NCBI RefSeq assembly: GCF_025460765.1
Contig: NZ_JAMWEG010000025.1
Span: 1-64,000 of the forward strand
DNA length: 64,000 nt
Source of the DNA: Micromonospora sp. MA102
GTDB lineage: Bacteria > Actinomycetota > Actinomycetes > Mycobacteriales > Micromonosporaceae
Direction: 5' to 3'
Positions 1 to 7,489 of the stretch are shown piece by piece. The first letter of the stretch is position 1. Each line of letters begins with the position of its first letter. Below the pieces are notes generated by a model. That model saw only the letters and a list, made by a program, of their open reading frames with translations, searched no databases and was not told the DNA's origin. The position numbers were made by a program, and so were the translations under genes.

Positions 1-672
1 GCGTTTGCCCAGGGCGGCATCCACCGCCTGGGCCAGGGCGGCGATGACCAGGCTCACCGAGGGGCGGACGACGCTGTCGTCGAGGCTCACCGTGCCGGAG
101 AAGCCGGCGCCCGTGGCGATCTCCTCCAGGCGCTTGCCGGCCTCCTCGGCGGCCGTGCCGGTCAGGCCCAGCGCCGGCTCCATCCGCAGCACCGCGACCA
201 GGGTGGCGAGCGCGGCGGTCCGCTCGTCGGGGAGCTGCCCGGCAATGAGCGCCTCGGCCAGCCGCTGCCGGATGTCGGCCTCCACCGAGGCGTCCGCGAC
301 CGGGTAGCGGTGCACGTGGATGAAGCCCAGCTCGGTCTCGTCGACGTCCCGGACCACGCCCCGGCCGCAGAGGTCGCCGAGGATCCGGTCGCGCAGGCCG
401 TGCCGCAGCCGCTGCACCCACGAGGACGGGGTGTGCGGGGTGTCGGCGGCGATCCGGCCGAGGACCTCGTCGGCGATCGGCTCCCCGGTCGGCGCCGGGT
501 CGACCACCGCCAGGTTCCCGTCGGCGTACGCGATCCGGCCGGCCAGGGCCAGCTCGACCAGCACCGCGGCGGCCATGCCGAGGTCCAGGCTGATCCGCGG
601 CATGGTGGCCTTGCCGGTTTCGTCGTCATAGGCGAGGAGCAGCAGCTCTTCGGCGAGCGCAACACCAGTCAT
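1..672 (-). CDS. GPP34 (GOLPH3-like) family phosphoprotein, 3' end outside window
   Basis: The first 224 codons read from an ATG at 672 toward position 1; the stop lies beyond the window edge. The protein starts MTGVALAEELLLLAYDDETG and continues with LDLGMAAAVLVELALAGRI. This is the usual opening of bacterial GPP34 proteins: an acidic loop after the EELLLLA helix, then a repeated Leu/Ala helix pattern. In eukaryotes GOLPH3 binds phosphatidylinositol-4-phosphate at the Golgi. Bacterial members are common in actinomycetes, often in several copies, and their role is unknown. The protein looks soluble and helical, without signal peptide or membrane segment. It is separated from upp by about 100 bp and both read on the minus strand. 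Family call is fairly secure; the function is not. Confidence 0.8.
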   Translation of the reverse strand, partial: MTGVALAEELLLLAYDDETGKATMPRISLDLGMAAAVLVELALAGRIAYADGNLAVVDPAPTGEPIADEVLGRIAADTPHTPSSWVQRLRHGLRDRILGDLCGRGVVRDVDETELGFIHVHRYPVADASVEADIRQRLAEALIAGQLPDERTAALATLVAVLRMEPALGLTGTAAEEAGKRLEEIATGAGFSGTVSLDDSVVRPSVSLVIAALAQAVDAALGKR

Positions 673-770
673 GGCCCGAGACGGTAGCGGCTGGGCGCAC
701 CCCGCGCACGGACTCGCCGGGTCAGGTGTCGGGGCGGCCCGCCGGCGCTGCCGGCGGGCCGGTCCGTGGG

Positions 771-1403
771 TCAGAAGCGGGGCATGCCGCCGAACTGGCG
801 GTCCCCGGCGTCGCCGAGGCCCGGGACGATGAACATCCGGTCGTTGAGGCCCTCGTCGATCGACGCGGTGACCAGGCGCAACGGCAGCCCGGACCGCTCC
901 AGCCGCGCGATGCCGGCCGGCGCGGCCAGCACGCAGAGCACGGTGATGTCGGTGCAGCCGCGGTCGGCGAGCAGCCGGCAGCCGTGCTCCAGCGAGCCGC
1001 CGGTGGCCAGCATCGGGTCGAGCACCAGCACCGGCAGGCCGGCGAGATCCCGGGGCAGCGATTCCATGTAGGCGCGCGGCTCGTACGTCTTCTCGTCGCG
1101 GGCCAGGCCGACGAAGCCCATCGACGACTCGGGCAGGAGGCCGAGCGCGGCGTCGGCCATGCCGAGACCGGCCCGCAGCACCGGCACGAGCAGCGGCGGG
1201 TTCGCCAGCCGGGTGCCCTCGGTGCCGGTGACCGGGGTCTGGATCGAGTACTTCTCGACGGGGAACGAGCGCGCGGCCTCGTACACCAGCATGGTGGTGA
1301 GTTCGTGCAGCGCGGCCCGGAACGACGCGGAGTCGGTCCGGGAGTCCCGCATGGCGGTCAGCCGGGCCTGGGCGAGCGGGTGGTCAATGACGTGTACGTC
1401 CAC
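771..1403 (-). CDS. upp: uracil phosphoribosyltransferase
   Basis: UPRTase converts uracil and PRPP to UMP in the pyrimidine salvage pathway, in the cytosol. The 210-residue length is standard. The PRPP-binding loop reads LDPMLATGGS near residues 128-137, the flexible region contains EKTYEPRAY (near 104-112), and the C-terminus ends in DRQFGGMPRF, the uracil-binding tail typical of Upp. The start is GTG at 1403. A TAGGTT -10 box lies 8 nt upstream at 1412-1417 with no clear Shine-Dalgarno sequence, so the mRNA may be leaderless. It is divergent from deoC, another nucleoside salvage gene. Confidence 0.95.
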   Translation of the reverse strand: MDVHVIDHPLAQARLTAMRDSRTDSASFRAALHELTTMLVYEAARSFPVEKYSIQTPVTGTEGTRLANPPLLVPVLRAGLGMADAALGLLPESSMGFVGLARDEKTYEPRAYMESLPRDLAGLPVLVLDPMLATGGSLEHGCRLLADRGCTDITVLCVLAAPAGIARLERSGLPLRLVTASIDEGLNDRMFIVPGLGDAGDRQFGGMPRF

Positions 1404-1411
1404 GATCGCTC

Positions 1412-1532
1412 AACCTACCGGTCGCGGGGCGGGCGCATCGCGGGTGCGGGCGGACCAGCGACGCCGCTCACGTGCGGCACCCCGGGCCGGCCGAGCGTGA
1501 CCAAGATCACCCGACGCGCGGGTGCGTAGTAT
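1412..1532. promoter_or_regulatory. divergent promoters of upp and deoC
   Basis: On the minus strand TAGGTT (1412-1417) lies 8 nt before the upp GTG. On the plus strand TAGTAT (1527-1532) lies 7 nt before the deoC ATG at 1540. Both fit the TANNNT -10 pattern of actinobacterial leaderless genes. The only purine run before deoC (GAGG, 1535-1538) is too close to the ATG to act as a ribosome binding site. No convincing -35 box was seen. Confidence 0.5.
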
Positions 1533-1539
1533 TCGAGGC

Positions 1540-2499
1540 ATGACGGCGACAGCGACGTCGGCCCGGTCGGAGCTCTCCGAGCTGGGACGATCCGAGACCG
1601 CTCTGCGGACCTTCCTGCACGGCCTGCCCGGCGTGGACCAGGTCGGCGCGGAGCAGCGGGCGGCACAGCTCGGCACCCGCTCCATCAAGACCACCGCCAA
1701 GGCCCAGGCCATCGACCTGGCGATCCGGATGGTCGACCTGACCACGCTCGAAGGGGCCGACACCCCCGGCAAGGTCCGGGCGCTGGCCGCCAAGGCGCTG
1801 CGCCCCGACCCGGCCGACCCGTCCTGCCCGCACGTCGGTGCGGTCTGCGTCTACCCCGCCATGGTCCCGTACGTGGCCGGGGTGCTGGCCGGCAGCGGCG
1901 TGCACCTGGCCAGCGTGGCGACCGCCTTCCCGTCCGGCCAGGCCCCGCTGGAGGTCAAGCTCGCCGACACCCGGGCGGCCGTCGCGGCCGGCGCGGACGA
2001 GATCGACATGGTGATCAACCGGGGCGCCTTCCTGTCCGGCCGCTACAAGGAGGTCTACGACGAGATCGTGGCCACCAAGGAGGCCTGCGGGGACGCGCAC
2101 CTCAAGGTGATCCTGGAGACCGGCGAGCTGGCCACCTACGACAACGTGCGCCGCGCCTCCTGGCTGGCCATGCTGGCCGGCGGCGACTTCATCAAGACCT
2201 CCACCGGCAAGGTCCCGGTCGCGGCCACCCCGCCGGTGACCCTGGTCATGCTGGAGGCGGTCCGCGACTTCCGCGCCGCCACCGGGCGGCAGGTCGGCGT
2301 GAAGCCGGCCGGCGGCATCAAGACCACCAAGGACGCGATCAAGTACCTGGTCATGGTCAACGAGACCGTCGGCCCGGACTGGCTGGACCCGGACTGGTTC
2401 CGGTTCGGGGCGTCCAGCCTCCTCAACGACCTGCTCATGCAGCGCACCAAGCTGACGACCGGCGTCTACGCCGGCCCCGACTACTTCACCCTGGACTGA
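1540..2499 (+). CDS. deoC: deoxyribose-phosphate aldolase
   Basis: DeoC splits 2-deoxyribose-5-phosphate into glyceraldehyde-3-phosphate and acetaldehyde, the last step of deoxynucleoside breakdown. The 319-residue protein has the long N-terminal extension of actinobacterial and animal-type DeoC. Key segments are DLTTLEG, VCVYPAMV, EIDMVINRGAF and the Schiff-base region FIKTSTGK near residues 224-231, followed by VKPAGGIK. ATG 1540 is preferred over the in-frame GTG 1522 because a TAGTAT -10 box sits 7 nt upstream, which makes the upstream codon untranscribed. The next gene starts 5 bp after the stop; an aldehyde dehydrogenase beside DeoC suggests disposal of the acetaldehyde product. Confidence 0.95.
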   Translation: MTATATSARSELSELGRSETALRTFLHGLPGVDQVGAEQRAAQLGTRSIKTTAKAQAIDLAIRMVDLTTLEGADTPGKVRALAAKALRPDPADPSCPHVGAVCVYPAMVPYVAGVLAGSGVHLASVATAFPSGQAPLEVKLADTRAAVAAGADEIDMVINRGAFLSGRYKEVYDEIVATKEACGDAHLKVILETGELATYDNVRRASWLAMLAGGDFIKTSTGKVPVAATPPVTLVMLEAVRDFRAATGRQVGVKPAGGIKTTKDAIKYLVMVNETVGPDWLDPDWFRFGASSLLNDLLMQRTKLTTGVYAGPDYFTLD

Positions 2500-2504
2500 A
2501 CGCG

Positions 2505-3935
2505 ATGTTCGAATACGCACCCGCCCCCGAGTCGCGCTCGGTGGTGGACATCAAGCCCTCGTACGGGCTCTTCGTCGACGGCAAGTTCGTCGACCCGACC
2601 GACGGCGGCAGCTTCAAGTCGATCAACCCGGCCTCCGAGGAGGTGCTGGCCGAGATCGCCGAGGCCGGCAGCCAGGACGTGGACCTCGCGGTCCGCGCCG
2701 CCCGCGAGGCGTACGAGAAGGTCTGGGGTCCGATGCCGGGCCGGGACCGGGCCAAGTACCTGTTCCGGATCGCCCGGATCATCCAGGAGCGCTCCCGCGA
2801 GCTGGCCGTGCTGGAGTCGCTGGACAACGGCAAGCCGATCAAGGAGTCGCGGGACGTCGACGTGCCCCTGGTCGCCGCGCACTTCTTCTACTACGCGGGC
2901 TGGGCCGACAAGCTGGAGCACGCCGGCTTCGGGGCGAACCCCGGGCCGCTCGGCGTGGCCGCGCAGGTCATCCCGTGGAACTTCCCGCTGCTCATGCTGG
3001 CCTGGAAGATCGCCCCGGCCCTCGCGGCCGGCAACACGGTGGTGCTCAAGCCGGCCGAGACCACGCCGCTGACCGCGCTGCTGTTCGCCGAGATCTGCCA
3101 GCAGGCCGACCTGCCGGCCGGCGTGGTCAACATCGTCACCGGCGCCGGCGAGACCGGCCGGGCCCTGGTCGAGCACCCGGGCGTGGACAAGGTCGCCTTC
3201 ACCGGCTCCACCGAGGTCGGCAAGGCCATCGCCCGGGCGGTCGCCGGCACCCGCAAGAAGCTCACCCTGGAGCTGGGCGGCAAGGCCGCCAACATCGTCT
3301 TCGACGACGCCCCGGTCGACCAGGCCGTCGAGGGCATCGTCAACGGCATCTTCTTCAACCAGGGGCACGTCTGCTGCGCCGGCTCCCGGCTGCTGGTCCA
3401 GGAATCGGTCGCCGACCGGGTGCTGGAGTCGCTGAAGCGGCGGATGGCCCAGCTCCGGGTCGGCGACCCGCTGGACAAGAACACCGACATCGGCGCGATC
3501 AACTCGGCCGCGCAGCTGGCCCGGATCCGGGAGCTGTCCGAGGCCGGCGCCGCCGAGGGCGCCGAGCGCTGGTCGCCGCCGTGCGAGCTGCCGGACCGCG
3601 GCTTCTGGTTCGCGCCGACCATCTTCACCGGCGTCACCCAGGCGCACCGGATCGCCCGCGAGGAGATCTTCGGCCCGGTGCTGTCCGTGCTGACCTTCCG
3701 CACCCCGGCCGAGGCCGTGGAGAAGGCCAACAACACGCCGTACGGGCTGTCGGCCGGGATCTGGACCGACAAGGGGTCCCGGATCCTGTGGATGGCCGAC
3801 CGGCTGCGCGCCGGCGTGGTCTGGGCCAACACGTTCAACAAGTTCGACCCCACCTCGCCCTTCGGCGGCTACAAGGAGTCGGGCTACGGTCGCGAGGGCG
3901 GCCGGCACGGGCTGGAGGCGTACCTCAATGTCTGA
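2505..3935 (+). CDS. aldehyde dehydrogenase family protein (complete)
   Basis: NAD(P)-dependent aldehyde dehydrogenase of 476 residues, the normal family length. The cofactor region reads PWNFPLLM and ends in GNTVVLKPAE; the glycine-rich turn is FTGSTEVGK. The general base lies in LELGGK and the catalytic thiol in GHVCCAGSRL (near residues 287-296). The C-terminal EIFGPVL and PFGGYKESGYGRE motifs are intact. It starts 5 bp after deoC and overlaps the next gene by 8 bp, so the three are one transcription unit. By context the likely substrate is acetaldehyde released by DeoC, or another deoxyribose-derived aldehyde; that is inference. The enzyme family is certain, the substrate is not. Confidence 0.9.
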   Translation: MFEYAPAPESRSVVDIKPSYGLFVDGKFVDPTDGGSFKSINPASEEVLAEIAEAGSQDVDLAVRAAREAYEKVWGPMPGRDRAKYLFRIARIIQERSRELAVLESLDNGKPIKESRDVDVPLVAAHFFYYAGWADKLEHAGFGANPGPLGVAAQVIPWNFPLLMLAWKIAPALAAGNTVVLKPAETTPLTALLFAEICQQADLPAGVVNIVTGAGETGRALVEHPGVDKVAFTGSTEVGKAIARAVAGTRKKLTLELGGKAANIVFDDAPVDQAVEGIVNGIFFNQGHVCCAGSRLLVQESVADRVLESLKRRMAQLRVGDPLDKNTDIGAINSAAQLARIRELSEAGAAEGAERWSPPCELPDRGFWFAPTIFTGVTQAHRIAREEIFGPVLSVLTFRTPAEAVEKANNTPYGLSAGIWTDKGSRILWMADRLRAGVVWANTFNKFDPTSPFGGYKESGYGREGGRHGLEAYLNV

Positions 3936-4752
3936 GCGGGTCGCGGTACGCAAGACGTACAAGCTCTTCATCGGCGGGAAGTTCCCGCGCAGCGAGTCGG
4001 GACGGTCGTATCTCGTGCAGGACTCCAACGTGTCGCTGGCCTCCCGCAAGGACGCGCGGGACGCCGTGGTGGCCGCCCGGGCCGCCGTGAAGGGCTGGGC
4101 CGGCGCGACCGCGTACAACCGCGGTCAGATCCTCTACCGGGTGGCCGAGATGCTGGAGGGCCGGCGCGACCAGTTCGTCGCCCTCGGCGCGTCCGCCGAC
4201 GAGGTCGACGCGGCCATCGACCGCTGGGTCTGGTACGCCGGCTGGTCCGACAAGCTGCCCCAGGTCTACGGCGGCGCGAACCCGGTGGCCGGGCCGTACT
4301 TCAACCTCTCCGCGCCGGAGCCGACCGGCGTGGTGGCCGTGGTGGCCCCGGACTCCCCGGTGCTGCTCGGCCTGGTCAGCGTGATCGCCCCGGCGATCGT
4401 GACCGGCAACACGGTGGTGGTGGCCGCCTCCCCGTCGGCGCCGCTGGCGGCCGTGACCCTGGCCGAGGTGCTGGCCACCTCGGACCTGCCGGGCGGGGTG
4501 GTGAACATCCTCACCGGCCGGCTGTCGGAGACCGTGCCGACGCTGGCCGCGCACATGGACGTCAACGCCATCGACCTGACCGGGGTCTCCGACGCCGACC
4601 TGGCCGCCGAGCTGGAGGTCAAGGCCGCGGAGAACCTCAAGCGGGTGCTCCGGCCGGCCCCGGCCGACAACGACTGGTACGCCGACCCGGGCATCGCCCG
4701 GATGACCACGCTCCTGGAGACGAAGACCGTCTGGCACCCGAAGGGCGTGTGA
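3928..4752 (+). CDS. truncated aldehyde-dehydrogenase-like protein lacking the catalytic half
   Basis: The 274-residue product matches only the N-terminal, cofactor-binding part of an aldehyde dehydrogenase. YKLFIGGKFPRSESG parallels the start of the preceding enzyme, the region with GNTVVVAASPSAPLAAV replaces the usual PWNFP...KPAE segment, and VVNILTG is kept. It ends after a short unrelated tail. There is no LELGGK base motif and no catalytic cysteine, so it is unlikely to oxidise aldehydes itself. It is translationally coupled to the complete enzyme through an 8-bp overlap and keeps a clean reading frame with normal codon use. A structural or regulatory partner of the preceding dehydrogenase is more plausible than a decaying copy, but this is inference. 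Confidence 0.75.
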   Translation: MSERVAVRKTYKLFIGGKFPRSESGRSYLVQDSNVSLASRKDARDAVVAARAAVKGWAGATAYNRGQILYRVAEMLEGRRDQFVALGASADEVDAAIDRWVWYAGWSDKLPQVYGGANPVAGPYFNLSAPEPTGVVAVVAPDSPVLLGLVSVIAPAIVTGNTVVVAASPSAPLAAVTLAEVLATSDLPGGVVNILTGRLSETVPTLAAHMDVNAIDLTGVSDADLAAELEVKAAENLKRVLRPAPADNDWYADPGIARMTTLLETKTVWHPKGV

Positions 4753-4760
4753 ACCCCCTT

Positions 4761-4779
4761 CTACTACGCGAGGTAGGAT
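4761..4779. promoter_or_regulatory. leaderless promoter and possible autoregulatory operator of the BlaI-type gene
   Basis: CTACTACGCGAGGTAG (4761-4776) is an imperfect inverted repeat with CTAC/GTAG ends. It overlaps a TAGGAT -10 box (4774-4779) that ends 6 nt before the GTG start at 4786. The element contains TACGCGAGG, close to the TAGCGAGG half of the large palindrome upstream of cydA (6173-6198). This suggests the same repressor binds both places. The match is partial, so this is a suggestion only. Confidence 0.4.
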
Positions 4780-4785
4780 TACGGG

Positions 4786-5214
4786 GTGACTCGGCTCGGT
4801 GATCTGGAACGTGCGGTGATGGACGTGCTGTGGGACTCGGTCCCCGCCACGTCGGACGGCGTGACCGTGCGCGAGGTCGCCGACGCCCTCGACGGGCGGG
4901 AGCTGGCCTACACGACGGTGATGACCGTGCTCGACCGGCTCGCCGGCAAGGGCATGGTGCAGCGCGAGCGGGAGGGGCGGGCCTGGCGTTACCGGCCCGC
5001 CGCCACCCGCGAGGCGCACATCGCCCAGCTCATGCTCGACGCCCTCGACCTCGGCGGCAGCCGGGACGCCGCGCTGGTGCGCTTCGCCCGCTCGGTGACC
5101 GGCACCGAGGCCGAGGTGCTCCGGGCGGCGCTCAGCGCCGAGGCCGGGCTGACCGACCGGGTCGAGGACCCGCGGGCCGGCGGCCCGGCGCTCGACGAGG
5201 CGACGGACCGGTAG
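4786..5214 (+). CDS. BlaI/MecI/CopY-family transcriptional repressor
   Basis: A 142-residue winged-helix regulator. The N-terminus LGDLERAVMDVLW, the recognition region VREVADALDG and the wing segment TTVMTVLDRLAGKGMVQRER are characteristic of the BlaI/MecI family. Members bind dyad operators as dimers and are inactivated by a partner M56 metalloprotease. Such a protease gene follows 10 bp downstream, which supports the pair. Start GTG 4786 is chosen because of the -10 box 6 nt upstream (leaderless). The strong palindrome in the promoter of the following cydABDC operon makes those genes the likely target, so the job would be control of the bd oxidase rather than beta-lactam resistance. The target is inference from position. 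Confidence 0.9.
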   Translation: MTRLGDLERAVMDVLWDSVPATSDGVTVREVADALDGRELAYTTVMTVLDRLAGKGMVQREREGRAWRYRPAATREAHIAQLMLDALDLGGSRDAALVRFARSVTGTEAEVLRAALSAEAGLTDRVEDPRAGGPALDEATDR

Positions 5215-5224
5215 GGCGGCCGCC

Positions 5225-6130
5225 GTGGCGTACGCCCTGCACTTCGCCGCGACCATCCTGGCCTGCTGGCTGACCGCGCAGGTCCTGGCCGCCGCGCGGT
5301 GGACCTGGCAGGCCCCGCGGGTGGCGATCGTCTGCTGGCAGGCGGTCGGGCTGGCGCTCGGCCTCTCCGCCATGGGGCTGCCCATGGCGCTCGGCCTGAG
5401 CGCGTACGAGCTGCCGACCGGGAGCGCGCTGCTGACCCTCGTCGACGACCTGGCCCACGGCACGCTGCCGGCCGGGCTGGGGGCGCTGCACCTCGGCCTG
5501 GTCGGGGTCGGTTTCGGCATCGGGGCGGTGCTGCTCACCACGACCGTGCGCAGCATCCACGGCACCGTGCGCGCCCAGCGCCGGCACCGGGAGCTGCTCA
5601 GCCTGGTGGCCCGGCGGGACCCGACGGTGCCCGGGGCGCTGGTGCTCGACCACCCGAGCGCCGCGGCGTACTGCCTGCCAGGGGTGAAGCCGCGGGTGGT
5701 GGTCAGCGCCGGCACGCTCAGCCTGCTCGACCGCGCCGAGCTGGCGGCGGTGCTCACCCACGAGCGGGCGCACGCCCAGGAGCGGCACGACCTGGTGCTG
5801 CTGCCGTTCACCGCGCTCTGCCGGGCGCTGCCCTGGTTCCGCTGGGTGCGGGACGCGCACGAGCGGGTGGCGCTGCTGGTCGAGATGCGCGCCGACGACA
5901 AGGCCCGGGAGCTGCACGCCGGAGCGCCCCTGGCGGGGGCGCTGCGCCGGTTCGCCGCCGCCGGGCACCGCATCACCCCGGCCGGCACGCTGGGCCTGGG
6001 CGACCGCGACCTCGACGTACGCGTGCAGCGGCTCATGGTGGCCGACCGGCCGCCGCGGGTGCTCGGCGCCACCGCGCTGTCCGTCGCGACCCTCCTGGTC
6101 ACCCTGCCGATCTCCCTCTTCCTGAGCTGA
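5225..6130 (+). CDS. M56 family membrane metallopeptidase (BlaR1-like, no sensor domain)
   Basis: A 301-residue integral membrane protease. Hydrophobic segments lie near residues 2-25, 30-55 and 80-107. The zinc motif HExxH is seen as HERAH within LTHERAHAQERHD (near 180-192), with a downstream acidic cluster EMRADDKARE as third-ligand region. A C-terminal hydrophobic stretch closes the protein. No penicillin-binding sensor domain follows, unlike staphylococcal BlaR1, so any signal must be sensed by the membrane part or by a partner. Such proteases typically cleave or release their cognate BlaI-type repressor. It is encoded 10 bp after that repressor and about 100 bp before cydA. Start GTG 5225 is the first in-frame start after the repressor stop. 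Confidence 0.88.
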   Translation: MAYALHFAATILACWLTAQVLAAARWTWQAPRVAIVCWQAVGLALGLSAMGLPMALGLSAYELPTGSALLTLVDDLAHGTLPAGLGALHLGLVGVGFGIGAVLLTTTVRSIHGTVRAQRRHRELLSLVARRDPTVPGALVLDHPSAAAYCLPGVKPRVVVSAGTLSLLDRAELAAVLTHERAHAQERHDLVLLPFTALCRALPWFRWVRDAHERVALLVEMRADDKARELHAGAPLAGALRRFAAAGHRITPAGTLGLGDRDLDVRVQRLMVADRPPRVLGATALSVATLLVTLPISLFLS

Positions 6131-6172
6131 CCGACGGGAACCCGACTCTGCGCCGCCACCGGGCCTCATAGG

Positions 6173-6198
6173 TAGCGAGGCTACGTGTAGGCTCGCTA
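6173..6198. promoter_or_regulatory. 26-bp near-palindromic operator over the cydA promoter
   Basis: Outer arms TAGCGAG (6173-6179) and CTCGCTA (6192-6198) are perfect inverted repeats. Nested inside is a second dyad CTAC-GT-GTAG (6181-6190). Only a few central positions break full symmetry. A TAGGCT -10-like box (6188-6193) lies inside the element, so a bound protein would block RNA polymerase. The adjacent BlaI-type repressor is the obvious candidate ligand. The binding partner is inferred. Confidence 0.65.
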
Positions 6199-6230
6199 TG
6201 ACAAGCGAGTCAACTAGTGGGAGGACGGTC

Positions 6231-7478
6231 ATGGACCCCCTGCTCCTCGCCCGCCTGCAGTTCGCCACGACCACCTCGATCCACTTCCTCTTCGTGGTGG
6301 TCACCCTCGGCCTGGTCACCCTGCTGGTCGGCCTGCAGACCGCCGGCTTCGTCACCGGCAAGCCGGTGTACGAGCGGCTGACCCGCTTCTGGGGCCAGCT
6401 CTACGTGATCAACTACGTGCTCGGGATCGCCACCGGCATCGTCATGGAGTTCCAGTTCGGGCTGAACTGGAGCGGCCTCTCGCGCTACGTGGGCAACGTG
6501 TTCGGCGCGCCGCTGGCCATCGAGACGCTTGTCGCCTTCTTCCTGGAGTCCACGTTCCTCGGCATGTGGATCTTCGGCTGGCACCGGCTGCGGCGCGGCG
6601 TCCACCTGGCGCTGCTCTGGGGCGTCGCGCTCACCGCGTACGCCTCGGCGTTCTGGATCATGGTGGCCAACGCGTGGCTCCAGCACCCGGTCGGCTACGA
6701 GGTGCGCGACGGCGTCGCCCACCTCACCGACTTCGGCGCGCTGCTCACCAACCCCACCCTCGGCTTCGCCTTCGGCCACGTGGTCTCCGCCGGCCTGGTC
6801 ACCGGCGGGATGCTGATGGCCGCGGTCAGCGCCTGGCACCTGATCCGGCGCACCCCGGACCACCTGCTCTTCCGGAAGTCGCTGCGGATCGGCCTGATCA
6901 CCGCGGCGCTCGCGGTGACCACGCTCCAGGGCTTCGGCTTCGCGCAGTTCGGCCCGGTCGGTGAACTCCAGCCGACCAAGTTCGGCGGCGGGGCCGACCG
7001 CGACGCGCTGGTCGCCGAGTGGACCGCGACGTTCGGCCCGGGCGACTACACCCCGCCGGTGCTGTCCAACGTCGGCCTCGGCTTCATGATCCTCATCGGC
7101 TTCACGCTGGGCTGCGTCTGGTTCCTGCTGCCGCTGCTCTGGCGCGACTGGATCATCCGGCTGAAGTTCCCGCTCTGGCTCGTGCTGCTCGCCGTGCCGC
7201 TGCCGTTCGTCGCGGTGATCCTCGGCTGGATCGCCCGCGAGGTGGGCCGCCAGCCCTGGGTGGCGTACGGCCTGCTGCCGACCGGGCAGGCCGTCTCGCC
7301 GGTGAGCGCCGGGCTGATGCTCACCTCGCTCATCGGGTTCACCCTGCTGCTCGGCACCCTCGCCGTCACCAACTGGGTGCTGCTGGTCCGGCACGCCGCC
7401 CGGGGCGCGCACGACCCCGCGCTCGGCCGGCCACCCGCGCCGGACACCGACCACCACCCCCACCCCGTGTTCGCCTGA
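6231..7478 (+). CDS. cydA: cytochrome bd ubiquinol/menaquinol oxidase subunit I
   Basis: CydA is the quinol-oxidising, heme-carrying subunit of the bd oxidase, a high-affinity terminal oxidase in the cytoplasmic membrane. The 415-residue protein begins MDPLLLARLQF and has the heme-ligand region with His18 in TTSIHFLFV. It also has the GRQPW signature (within ILGWIAREVGRQPW) and about nine hydrophobic segments. It is shorter than E. coli CydA, as expected for the short Q-loop type found in actinobacteria. ATG 6231 is chosen because GGGAGGA (6219-6225) lies 5 nt upstream; an earlier in-frame ATG at 6198 overlaps the operator and has no ribosome binding site. First gene of cydABDC; likely controlled through the 6173-6198 palindrome. 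Confidence 0.95.
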   Translation: MDPLLLARLQFATTTSIHFLFVVVTLGLVTLLVGLQTAGFVTGKPVYERLTRFWGQLYVINYVLGIATGIVMEFQFGLNWSGLSRYVGNVFGAPLAIETLVAFFLESTFLGMWIFGWHRLRRGVHLALLWGVALTAYASAFWIMVANAWLQHPVGYEVRDGVAHLTDFGALLTNPTLGFAFGHVVSAGLVTGGMLMAAVSAWHLIRRTPDHLLFRKSLRIGLITAALAVTTLQGFGFAQFGPVGELQPTKFGGGADRDALVAEWTATFGPGDYTPPVLSNVGLGFMILIGFTLGCVWFLLPLLWRDWIIRLKFPLWLVLLAVPLPFVAVILGWIAREVGRQPWVAYGLLPTGQAVSPVSAGLMLTSLIGFTLLLGTLAVTNWVLLVRHAARGAHDPALGRPPAPDTDHHPHPVFA

Positions 7479-7489
7479 GGGAGCCCGCC

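Noticed and set aside
2481..4118. Long minus-strand open frame opposite the aldehyde dehydrogenase genes
   Set aside because: It has no family motif, is rich in Gly/Arg/Val as expected from the opposite strand of GC-rich genes, and overlaps well supported enzymes.
3928..4752. Short aldehyde dehydrogenase as a plain pseudogene
   Set aside because: The frame is open, start overlaps the preceding gene in an operon-like way and there is no leftover of the missing half downstream.
4786..6130. Beta-lactam resistance locus
   Set aside because: There is no beta-lactamase gene and the protease has no penicillin-binding domain; cyd genes follow instead.
6198..6230. Upstream in-frame ATG of cydA as start
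   Set aside because: It overlaps the operator and promoter and lacks a ribosome binding site, unlike ATG 6231.
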